Below are positions 1-7,329 of a stretch of DNA of 63,486 nt, one piece after another. The stretch lies in assembly GCA_019749915.1 (NCBI GenBank), contig JAIEPE010000044.1, positions 1-63,486 on the forward strand, written 5' to 3'. The position numbers were made by a program, and so were the translations under genes. Position 1 is the stretch's first letter. Each line of letters begins with the position of its first letter. Source of the stretch: Alphaproteobacteria bacterium. GTDB taxonomy: Bacteria; Pseudomonadota; Alphaproteobacteria; UBA9655. The notes under the pieces were generated by a model. That model was not told the origin of the DNA. It was given only the letters and a program-made list of their open reading frames with translations, and did no database searches.

Positions 1-76
1 ACGACGCCCTCATGAGACCTCTAATTCGGACAATCCTTGTGCTATTTAGTTCGGACATTTTAAAGTGCTATTGACA
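1..76. mobile_element. Probable terminal segment of an IS21-like element lying to the left of the window
   Basis: Read on the minus strand from 76 towards 1, the DNA starts with TGTCAATAGCAC and holds two copies of a ~24-bp motif of the form AATAGCAC, then about 8 bases, then GTCCGAA. A terminal TGT and repeated motifs just inside the end are typical of IS21-family ends. No transposase is in the window, so the family name is inference. The end overlaps the last codons and the stop of the next gene, which suggests the element inserted there. Confidence 0.45.
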
Positions 77-559
77 CCAAGGAATATTTTGTATAGCTAA
101 ATCCGAGCCCTCTTCTTTATATTTTTGAAGAGAAGAACAAAGGCGACGGCAAAGCGGGATTTTTTCTTCTAACGGTAAGTGAGTCTCATTAAATTTATCA
201 ATCTTATTTTGACACCTTTCATTTGGGGAAAAAGTAACTATGTTCGCACTCTTAATTCCTGGCTTTGTTATTAATTCTTGAATAAGATGATCAAAGGGTT
301 GAGAACAATCTATATCTATAGAAATACTCCCTATTTTGATATGATACATCTTCCCCTCTTCATCTATCTGAACAGAAGTAGAGATTTCGTGAGCAAAAAT
401 CCCCTTCCTCCCTACTCTTATATAAGCATCATTTTCAAGCTCTATATCGATGACACTACGAGCTCCATGAACAGCACTTACGAGGGGTAACAATAAGTTC
501 ATTGAGGTTAGGCAGCTGAAAAGAAGTACTTTACTCAAAAAATTCATACAAGACATCAC
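68..559 (-). CDS. Small secreted protein of unknown function, C-terminus probably altered by an insertion
   Basis: I do not recognise the family. The 163-residue product begins with a clear signal peptide: hydrophobic residues run from about 7 to 29 and a likely cleavage lies near residue 29 or 33. The mature part holds five cysteines, including a CxxxC pair near residues 138-142, which suits a disulfide-bonded protein outside the cytoplasm. The first codon is GTG followed directly by ATG, with AAAGG just upstream, so the start is uncertain by one codon. The last residues (Trp-Cys-Gln-stop) fall in the repeat-bearing DNA that looks like an insertion-sequence end, so the native C-terminus has probably been replaced. 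Confidence 0.6.
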   Translation of the reverse strand: MMSCMNFLSKVLLFSCLTSMNLLLPLVSAVHGARSVIDIELENDAYIRVGRKGIFAHEISTSVQIDEEGKMYHIKIGSISIDIDCSQPFDHLIQELITKPGIKSANIVTFSPNERCQNKIDKFNETHLPLEEKIPLCRRLCSSLQKYKEEGSDLAIQNIPWCQ

Positions 560-963
560 TTTTACCTTTTAATGCAATTCCACAAAATAATTAGCTCCTT
601 TTAACATAAATAAAAACAATAATTCAACAATTAAATTGTCCTATTTTATACTTTAACAATTTAAAGATACTTTTCTCGTCTTATCGAGGAAATCTCGCAG
701 TCGAGGCGCCACCGAAATGTCAACCACTCCTTAGAGCACATCAAACGTAAATAATAACATAACTCTATCTTACAGCTATTTAGCTTTACTTAATTTCATC
801 ATCTTTGACAAGAACAAAAAAATAACAAACGATCAAATAAGAAGATTATTAAAATCATTATTATTTGAATAATTGTGATTATGAATTTAAAAATATTATT
901 AAATTTTATGAAAATGAAATTGCAGTCAAATTAACTTTCTTAATTTATTTTTGATTTAGTTTT
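560..963. other. AT-rich intergenic stretch
   Basis: About 400 bases without a convincing gene on either strand. It is strongly AT-rich, with one more GC-rich patch near 680-720. It contains the upstream region of the secreted-protein gene that ends at 559. I see no clear promoter, RNA gene or repeat. Confidence 0.5.
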
Positions 964-1452
964 TTAAATGTTGTTAATAAGTATAAGAAGGATCATTTCT
1001 TCTTGATCATCTAATTTGATAATAAACTGGATCAGTTTTTGCAGATTTTCCTCTATATCCTTAAGTGAAACCTCCACGTCCGTGCATAATAGTTTTGATA
1101 TGGCTAATATTGTCTCTCTTACCTCTTCGTTTTCTTGATCATTAAGATTTTCCAACATTTCAGCAAGTAAAGTGGTCCCCTTCTCTCTAAGTTTTTCATA
1201 AAATTGGTCTAGAGCAACCCCAGAATTACTGCTGCTCATACTTACCTGAGAACGACTAGATCCTGCAAAAGGATCCGCATCAGTATTCCCCGCAAGCGCA
1301 GACACTAAAGAAGGAGCAGATCTTTATCTTAATGAAGATGGCCTATAGGCTATCGTTTTAAGTTCATCTTTCTCTTGATCTGCTGCATAGATTCCCTTAG
1401 GAAAGAATATAATTCCAGACATCAATAGGGTTAATCTCAATTTCTTTAACAT
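964..1452 (-). pseudogene. Small secreted protein gene interrupted by an in-frame TAA
   Basis: Reading down from an ATG at 1452 gives a typical signal peptide (start MLKKLRLTLL, hydrophobic core, then an AADQ cleavage region near residue 24) and continues to residue 42. An in-frame TAA at 1326-1324 follows. The same frame then stays open for about 120 further codons to a stop at 964, passing a Ser-rich segment and an acidic helical C-terminal part. The C-terminal piece alone could start at a GTG at 1305, but it would then lack an export signal. The simplest reading is one 162-codon gene broken by a nonsense mutation. The protein family is not recognised. A sequencing error at 1324-1326 is the alternative. 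Confidence 0.6.
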
Positions 1453-1582
1453 GTTCACACCATTTACTATAATTTCCAACGTACATAAGATTATAATATT
1501 TAAAAAAATTCAAGATACTTTTTATTTTATGTAATATATTTTTTTAAATATACTGGAAATGAACAGCAAATAAAAAGGTAGA

Positions 1583-2044
1583 CTACCCCTTGGAACGCAT
1601 CAGACGGCCCTTTTCTCGCTGCCAATCCCGCTCCTTTTCAACGGTGCGTTTATCCGCTTTTTTCTTTCCCGACGCAAGGCCCAACTCTAACTTTGCAATG
1701 CCACGTTCATTAAAATAAAGAGAGAGGGGCACTAAGGTCATTCCCTTACGACGAATTGCGATCCAAATGCGGTTAAGCTCTCGTTTATGCACCAAAAGTT
1801 TACGACGACGCTTGGGATTGTGATTAAAGCGACTAGCCTCATTGTATTCAGGGATAAAGGAATTCACCAGATAAAGGGCCCCTTCTTCCTCCGTGGCATA
1901 GGATTCTGTAATACTCCCCTGCCCTTGGCGCAAGGATTTAACCTCACTCCCTTGGAGGATAATCCCTGCCTCAAGAGTCTCTTCAATATAATAATCAAAG
2001 CGGGCCCGTTTATTCAGGGCCACCACCTTTCTTTCCGATGTCAT
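1583..2044 (-). CDS. smpB: SsrA-binding protein SmpB
   Basis: SmpB binds tmRNA and brings it to stalled ribosomes for trans-translation. The 153-residue length is normal. The N-terminal NKRARFDYYIEET, the GSEVKSLRQG core, the basic HNPKRRRKLL stretch and the basic C-terminal tail are family signatures. I chose the ATG at 2044 because it gives the usual N-terminus (MTSERKVVALNKRAR) and its ATGA overlaps the dapA stop by four bases, implying translational coupling. An earlier in-frame ATG lies within dapA and would add ten unlikely residues. Confidence 0.93.
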   Translation of the reverse strand: MTSERKVVALNKRARFDYYIEETLEAGIILQGSEVKSLRQGQGSITESYATEEEGALYLVNSFIPEYNEASRFNHNPKRRRKLLVHKRELNRIWIAIRRKGMTLVPLSLYFNERGIAKLELGLASGKKKADKRTVEKERDWQREKGRLMRSKG

Positions 2045-2940
2045 CGCAGCCTCTCTGAAGCCGGGGGCATCCATAAACCCAGATTTTCTAAGGCATCTTC
2101 AATAGCCTTTTTCGTAGATTCTTGAAGAGGGGCATAGGGAAGACGATTTTCAGGGGACACGCCATACACAAGAGTCATGGCATATTTAAGGGGAGCAGGA
2201 TTTCTCTCCAACGTTAAAGCAATCAGCAAAGGAAACACTTTTTTCCATTGAGCCTTAAAAGCAGAAAGATCACCCATCCGCCAACTATCCATCAACTCAA
2301 CAAAATGTGTAGGCGCTACGTTAGCTACAGGTAAAATACCGCCATCGCCCCCCATGGCTAAAAAGGCGGCAAGCGGCTCATCATTGCCTGCGAGTAAACT
2401 TAAGCGATCTCCCAGTTGCTGTTTAAGCTCTGAAATCATGACAAAATTTGAAGAAGAATCCTTATACCCTTGAATAGCGGGACACTCCATAAGGCGCAGA
2501 AGGGTCTCTAGAGACATATCAACGGCTGTCCGAGCAGGATTGTTATAAATAATAATAGGAAGTTCAACGTTCTGACTGATCTTTTTATAATGGAGATAAA
2601 GTCCCTCTTGAGACGGTCTCACATACCAGGGAGTTATGATAAGAGCAGCGGTGGCACCAGCCTTTTGAGCCCGTTGAGTTTGAAAAATTGTCTCTTCTGT
2701 TGAGACAGCCCCTGTGCCCGCAATCACTTGTGCCTTTCCCTTACAAAGATTTGCACAAATTTCAATGATGCGTATTTTTTCTTCAGGTGTTAAAAATAAA
2801 TACTCACCTGTGCTCCCACAGGGAACCACACCCTTAACGCCAGCCTCAATTTGACACGAGACGAGCTCTTCTAATTTTTTTTCATCTACCTTCCCATTTT
2901 GGAATGGTGTAATGATAGCGGTATAAACATCTTGAAACAT
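2041..2940 (-). CDS. dapA: 4-hydroxy-tetrahydrodipicolinate synthase (DapA family)
   Basis: DapA condenses pyruvate with aspartate semialdehyde, the first committed step to lysine and meso-diaminopimelate. The 299-residue TIM-barrel protein has the pyruvate-binding loop GSTGE near residue 46, the YNNPARTAVD segment with the catalytic-triad tyrosine, and GYKDSSS with the Schiff-base lysine. The loop reads GSTGEY rather than the common GTTGES, so a related pyruvate-dependent aldolase or lyase is possible. The neighbourhood (smpB downstream, lytic transglycosylase divergent) is a common alphaproteobacterial arrangement around dapA and supports the call. The ATG at 2940 has AAGGG just upstream. 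Confidence 0.85.
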   Translation of the reverse strand: MFQDVYTAIITPFQNGKVDEKKLEELVSCQIEAGVKGVVPCGSTGEYLFLTPEEKIRIIEICANLCKGKAQVIAGTGAVSTEETIFQTQRAQKAGATAALIITPWYVRPSQEGLYLHYKKISQNVELPIIIYNNPARTAVDMSLETLLRLMECPAIQGYKDSSSNFVMISELKQQLGDRLSLLAGNDEPLAAFLAMGGDGGILPVANVAPTHFVELMDSWRMGDLSAFKAQWKKVFPLLIALTLERNPAPLKYAMTLVYGVSPENRLPYAPLQESTKKAIEDALENLGLWMPPASERLR

Positions 2941-2954
2941 GGAGACCCTTTTAA

Positions 2955-5096
2955 ATGAAGAGAATTGCTTGCTTAATATTACCCCTCTTTCAAAATCTCC
3001 ACAAGTCACTCTCCATTATTTTCTCAACACCTGACAAATTTTTCTCGTCGTCATTGCGAGCCCCCAAAGGGGGCGCGGCAATCCATGGATTCATTGGAAA
3101 GATGGATTGCTTCGTCGGGTCTTCGATCCTTCTCGCAATGACGAAAAAAACTGGTTTTCCTTGCTATATAGAAATCCGTCGGGTGGTAAGCATCATTTTA
3201 TGTCTTTCCTCCCCTCTTTATGCCCTTTCTCCTCAAATGGAACTTCAAAAGTGTAAACCGGCTCTTTTAGCTCAGCTCAATCAGCAAAAGCGAATCAAAG
3301 CTGAGGGCTGTCCCGTTTCACAAAAGTTGATTACCTGGCTTGGAATTATAAGAGATGCGGATCAATTTACACCAAAAGAGCTGACAGTTTTTCTGAATGC
3401 TAATAGCCATTGGCCCCACCATGAAAAGCTTTGCCGCCTTGCGGAAGAAACGATTACAAAGAAAGGCTCTCCCGAAGAAATATTTGTGTGGTTTGAAAAC
3501 CATCCTCCCCAAACTCCTTTGGGTGCCCTGGCCTATGCCAAAGTCCACATGCGCCTGAAAGAGAAAACGAAAGCGGCTAAGGTAATCCTCACGGCTTGGC
3601 GTACCATGGATATGACAAAAGCAGAGGAAAGCAAGTATGTCACCAGCTTTGGTCATTTGCTCCAAGAAAAGGAACACCTGGCACGGTTGAATATGCTTTT
3701 ATGGAATGGGGATATTCCAACAGCAAAACGTTTACTGCCGCATATTCCCATTGCAACGCGTAAAGTCGCTGAAATACGTCTTGCTTTTTTAGAAGGAAAA
3801 ACGACAGAGGCGTTAAAAAAGATGCAGACCCTTCCTGTCCAACTGCGGAACAATGAAGGTCTCTTATATGAAAAGGTAAAATACTATCGAAAACAGGATG
3901 AGGTCCAACCAGCAGTTCAAATTCTCATAAAAACCTCCGTAAGTCCCGCCCATGCATCTCAATGGTGGAAAGAGCGGAACTACTTTACCCGCGAACTTAT
4001 CGCGCTTCAGGATTACCAAGGAGCCTACAAACTTCTTAAAAATCATCGTCTTGAAGCAGGCTGCGAAGATTTTGCCACTGCAGAATGGCTTATGGGCTGG
4101 CTCTCTTTGCGCTTTTTAAACCGCCCTAATGAAGCTAAACAGCATTTTGAAACTATGCTGGCCAACGTCAAAGGAGCCATCAGTAAAGCCCGAGGAGCTT
4201 ATTGGATGGGACGCACTTATGAAGCTCAGAATAAAAACAAGCTCGCCGCCAACTGGTATAGAAAAGCCGCTAAGTATAAAACAACCTATTACGGACAGCT
4301 GGCCGCGGCAAAGATACACGATGCCCCCTACCCTTCTCTTGCAAAAGCTCCTTCTGCAACAGCAGAAGAGAAAAAGCGTTTTGAGAAAAAGGATATTGTA
4401 CAAGCAGCCCAGATTTTAAAGGGCCTCGGCAGCAGCGCATCCCATGAGTTGAGTAAATTTCTCCTCCACATCGCTGACAAGGCGGATAATAAGACAGAGC
4501 GTGAACTTTCAGTCATGTTAGCTCACGCCTATTCTCCTTATGATGTGGTGTGGACGGCGAAAAAAGCTGGCTATGCAGAGCCCGTCACCCTTGCCAAGGC
4601 CTATCCCACCCTTACCATCCCCAAAAGAGGTCAGCAGATTCCTGAGAAAGCATTCGTCATGGCGATCACCTATCAAGAAAGTCGTTTCAACCCTACGGCT
4701 GTCAGCTCTGCGGGAGCGACAGGATTGATGCAATTTATGCCCTCGACTGCATCTGAGGAAGCCAAACGCATTGGTATCAAACATGCGGATAAAAAACTCA
4801 CTGACCCCCAGCATAATGTAACTTTAGGGTCCTCTCACCTTTCCTATCTTTTAGGCAAGTTTGATAACTCCTACATCCTTGCCGCAGCGGCCTATAATGC
4901 AGGCACGACACCTGTCTATCGCTGGGTTGAAGAACGTGGCAACCCTCACACAGGTCCCGTTGATGTTGTGGATTGGGTCGAACTTATCCCCTATTCACAA
5001 ACTCGCGATTACGTCATGAGAGTTTTGGAAAACGTGACCCTTTATCGTAGCCTTGACGGTACGCCGAAGAAGACACTTATTGAGGATTTAAAATAA
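2955..5096 (+). CDS. slt: Soluble lytic murein transglycosylase carrying a 59-codon palindromic insert near its N-terminus
   Basis: This periplasmic enzyme cleaves peptidoglycan strands to 1,6-anhydromuropeptides. A long helical region (about residues 90-550, superhelical U/L-type) is followed by the SLT domain, with catalytic Glu575 in QESRFNP, then GATGLMQFMPST and AAAAYNAG. Residues about 20-79 are encoded by an inserted palindromic repeat. Joining the flanks gives a continuous signal peptide (MKRIACLILP, then LSIILCLSSPLYA), which argues that ATG 2955 is the ancestral start. Today a start at ATG 3138, inside the repeat, would also give an export signal ending at LYA. The gene is divergent from dapA. 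Confidence 0.88.
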   Translation: MKRIACLILPLFQNLHKSLSIIFSTPDKFFSSSLRAPKGGAAIHGFIGKMDCFVGSSILLAMTKKTGFPCYIEIRRVVSIILCLSSPLYALSPQMELQKCKPALLAQLNQQKRIKAEGCPVSQKLITWLGIIRDADQFTPKELTVFLNANSHWPHHEKLCRLAEETITKKGSPEEIFVWFENHPPQTPLGALAYAKVHMRLKEKTKAAKVILTAWRTMDMTKAEESKYVTSFGHLLQEKEHLARLNMLLWNGDIPTAKRLLPHIPIATRKVAEIRLAFLEGKTTEALKKMQTLPVQLRNNEGLLYEKVKYYRKQDEVQPAVQILIKTSVSPAHASQWWKERNYFTRELIALQDYQGAYKLLKNHRLEAGCEDFATAEWLMGWLSLRFLNRPNEAKQHFETMLANVKGAISKARGAYWMGRTYEAQNKNKLAANWYRKAAKYKTTYYGQLAAAKIHDAPYPSLAKAPSATAEEKKRFEKKDIVQAAQILKGLGSSASHELSKFLLHIADKADNKTERELSVMLAHAYSPYDVVWTAKKAGYAEPVTLAKAYPTLTIPKRGQQIPEKAFVMAITYQESRFNPTAVSSAGATGLMQFMPSTASEEAKRIGIKHADKKLTDPQHNVTLGSSHLSYLLGKFDNSYILAAAAYNAGTTPVYRWVEERGNPHTGPVDVVDWVELIPYSQTRDYVMRVLENVTLYRSLDGTPKKTLIEDLK
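3028..3185 (+). repeat. Family A palindromic element inserted in slt
   Basis: This 158-bp unit starts CACCTGAC and ends GTCGGGTG. It contains two arms, CGTCATTGCGAG to GCGGCAATCCAT and ATGGATTGC to CTCGCAATGACG, each with its own side hairpin, so the whole can fold as a cruciform. The flanks carry an imperfect direct repeat (CATTATTTT at 3014, CATCATTTT at 3191) whose copies are exactly 177 bp apart. The copy in nuoM has the same length and orientation on the plus strand. It keeps the slt frame open. Confidence 0.85.
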
Positions 5097-5151
5097 TTAA
5101 ACTGAATTTTGGATAAAAACTCTATTTTTATGTTTAGAAACAAAAAGTTAT

Positions 5152-5273
5152 CGTCATTGCGAGCGAAGCGAAGCAATCTATAAGAAACGAGGTATATACA
5201 CTATAATGATTAATTATTGAGTCAAGAAGTCAAAAAAGTGGATTGTCACGGAGCAAAGCTCTTCGCAATGACG
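5152..5273. repeat. Family A-related palindromic element
   Basis: This 122-bp unit begins CGTCATTGCGAGCG and ends CTCTTCGCAATGACG. Inner arms AAGCAATC and GATTGTCACGG surround an AT-rich core of about 65 bp. The inverted match extends outside the arms (ACAAAAAG on the left, CTTTTTGT on the right). It has the arm design of the slt and nuoM elements, but its core differs. It lies in the roughly 320-bp gap between two converging genes, where I see no gene. Confidence 0.7.
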
Positions 5274-5351
5274 TAGCTTTTTGTTTTTAAATGATTTTCT
5301 AATTATTAAGCTCAATGAACAAAATTTTGCGAGATCAATTTATAAAAGTAC

Positions 5352-5373
5352 CATCCCCGCCTTCGCGGGGATG
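5352..5373. repeat. Family C hairpin (CATCCCCGC / GCGGGGATG)
   Basis: A perfect 9-bp stem, CATCCCCGC with GCGGGGATG, and a short CTTC loop. The same hairpin forms the terminal repeats of the composite element near 23606-23768. It lies 3' of the converging genes and could also help terminate transcription, but there is no clean T-run beside it. Confidence 0.65.
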
Positions 5374-5416
5374 ACAGCAGTAGAAATTAGAGGTTCATTA
5401 TAGAAACACCCAGTGT

Positions 5417-7027
5417 TCAGTAATCATCATGATCAGCATTTGCGACGGGGTCAAGATTCAGCAAGACCGCTTTAAATGATATGCCAAGTTCTCTTTTATC
5501 AGCACTCATCCCTAAATCAAAAGGACTTTTCGCATTGGGGATTTCCAATTCGATTTCTGCTTGGTCAGCTTGAGGCAGACGGATTTCAATTGTGTGATCA
5601 TTATTGCCGGGTGCATACTCATACTGAGCAGCTTGCTCACCATTCACCTTTACGCTTAGGACTTGTGTATGATTAGCAGTTATAAGGCCAGTAGTATCAA
5701 AAAAAGTAATGCTGGAGGGACGGGGATACATACGTGCTAAAGGAAGAGTTATTTTAGCTATCTTTGCGTTAGTCCATATATGGTCACCCTCAGGGACAGA
5801 AAATCCACTTATTGATAGGTAGGGACTAGGTTCTCCCATAGAAAATACGGGATTCTCTACTTTCAAATCAGGCTCAACAGCAGGAGTTGAAGATGAGCTT
5901 GAAGATGATGGAAATGGATCAAGAGGAAAATCTCCTTCCACTCCAAATGAAAAGCCACTACTAGGCGCCGCAAATGAGCTGAGCAGCTCTCTTTCTTCCT
6001 CTAATCTTTGAGCTTCCTCTAACCTTTCAGTTCTCGCTAATGCACCCTCTACTTTTGGTGCTAACTCATTAAGTCTCTTAAGTAAAAGAGGAAGCATCTT
6101 AACCTGCTCCATAATTCTGAAGACTTCATTCATCTCCTCTCTTACAGGGTGGTTATAGTTGTAGAGATGAGTTGCGATCTTCTCTTCAAGCTCTAGGTAC
6201 TCGCCTGAAAGCACGTTGAATACTAAGAGAGGGCTATCTTTTATTAACTCGCGGTATTCTTCCAGAGAGAGAAGCCCTTCTTTGATCTTTCTATACCTAA
6301 TAACATACTTTATTATCTGAGGCTCATCTTCACTTTCACATATACTCTGGATACAGTGCAATGCATCATTTATTTTATTAACATCATTACTGTAAACGTC
6401 TTTAGGTAGTGTTTTTTCTATTTCACGTAACTCAGATAGCAAAGGACCTGCTTTTATACTCTCGGCTTCGGCGAAGATCTCTCTTTTTATTTCATCAATG
6501 TTTTCCGAGAGCTGATTGGCTCGTTTCTCTCTTTTTAGATAACCGGCAATCCCCTTAAGCTTATCTTCCTCGGTTGCACGCCAAGCCCATATCTTCTTTA
6601 TACTCTCAGCAATTTCCTTAAGATCTCGGCCTTCTTGCGAGTCTTCTGGATAGATGCCTGATTCTGAATATCCTTTAATATTCTCTAATTTTTCATAAGC
6701 CCCTCTTTGATATTCATTATGATAAAAATTAGCCGCGATCATATTCCTTTGTTCATTTGCAGCCTTATAAGCTTCAGCATCTTGCTCAGACAACAACGGG
6801 TTATCTATAAGAGTTCTCACAATCCTATACTTTGTAGTGAATGCCTCTTTAAGACCTTCGTTTTCTGTATAATTAATATTTTTCTCTAACTTTTCAGCTT
6901 TTGCTGTAAGAGATTTGGTTCTTTCTTCATGATCTGCGGGCAGTTCATGTATATTTAACTTCACGGCTTCCGCAAGCGTAGTGGTTGAGAGAAAAGATAC
7001 TGTTAAAAGAGTTAAATAACGTTTCAT
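5417..7027 (-). CDS. Large secreted protein: helical body, Ser-rich linker, C-terminal beta-sandwich-like domain
   Basis: A 536-residue protein of unrecognised family. Residues 1-19 are a signal peptide with likely cleavage after LAEA. Residues about 25-345 are charged and almost entirely helical, with many Glu/Lys and leucines spaced like a coiled coil. A linker near residues 360-390 is rich in Ser and Pro and includes seven serines in a row. The last 120 residues look like a beta-sandwich and contain NAKSPFDLG and KRELGISF. That pattern (SPxxLG, then RxLGI) resembles C-terminal accessory domains of some membrane glycosyltransferases, so carbohydrate binding is a guess. It belongs to the group of secreted proteins of unknown role at this end of the window. 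Confidence 0.7.
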   Translation of the reverse strand: MKRYLTLLTVSFLSTTTLAEAVKLNIHELPADHEERTKSLTAKAEKLEKNINYTENEGLKEAFTTKYRIVRTLIDNPLLSEQDAEAYKAANEQRNMIAANFYHNEYQRGAYEKLENIKGYSESGIYPEDSQEGRDLKEIAESIKKIWAWRATEEDKLKGIAGYLKREKRANQLSENIDEIKREIFAEAESIKAGPLLSELREIEKTLPKDVYSNDVNKINDALHCIQSICESEDEPQIIKYVIRYRKIKEGLLSLEEYRELIKDSPLLVFNVLSGEYLELEEKIATHLYNYNHPVREEMNEVFRIMEQVKMLPLLLKRLNELAPKVEGALARTERLEEAQRLEEERELLSSFAAPSSGFSFGVEGDFPLDPFPSSSSSSSTPAVEPDLKVENPVFSMGEPSPYLSISGFSVPEGDHIWTNAKIAKITLPLARMYPRPSSITFFDTTGLITANHTQVLSVKVNGEQAAQYEYAPGNNDHTIEIRLPQADQAEIELEIPNAKSPFDLGMSADKRELGISFKAVLLNLDPVANADHDDY

Positions 7028-7227
7028 GATGTCACCTTTCTAAAAAAATAATTTGATTAAATATAGTATTATAAATGATATATAGGAAGTCTTTTTTCAG
7101 TTGCAAGCCCTTTTTATAATAAAAAAAGTGTTAAAAGTGAGTTCCTTAAATAAAAATATTAAAGTTTTTACAAGTACTACAATGAAAAAGAACCATGATT
7201 GATAGAAAAAAATTGCTTATCTCTCAA
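7028..7227. other. AT-rich intergenic stretch
   Basis: Together with the repeat that follows, this fills the roughly 300-bp gap between two minus-strand genes. It holds the upstream region of the large secreted protein. No further gene or clear promoter was seen. Confidence 0.5.
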
Positions 7228-7313
7228 CCCCACGGTCTGGGCCGCGGGGCGTCAATGTGGAGCATGGCTTTAAACCGGTTTTGACGTCCCGCGGATTTAC
7301 CGCGGGATCCAGT
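7228..7313. repeat. Family B double hairpin downstream of the HAD-like gene
   Basis: Two GC-rich hairpins about 28 bp apart. The first runs from CCCCACGG to CCGCGGGGCGTCAA and the second from TTGACGTCCCGCGG to CCGCGGGATCC. The spacer contains GGCTTTAAACC, as does the copy near 23646-23734. The element starts within 20 bp of the stop codon of the preceding minus-strand gene. It may act as a terminator, but the shared spacer shows it is a repeat family. Confidence 0.75.
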
Positions 7314-7329
7314 CATTTTTTGGATCATG

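Noticed and set aside
278-490. Plus-strand open frame opposite the first secreted protein gene
   Set aside because: The minus-strand frame has a signal peptide and ordered cysteines; the plus frame has no start signal or domain.
2955-3137. slt N-terminus as mis-annotated and the repeat as purely upstream
   Set aside because: The flanks join to one continuous signal peptide and direct repeats mark an insertion, so the first 20 codons belong to the ancestral gene.
7228-7313. Family B hairpins as simple rho-independent terminators
   Set aside because: They lack T-runs, share sequence and spacers between distant copies, and one lies within lpxB, so a repeat family explains them better.
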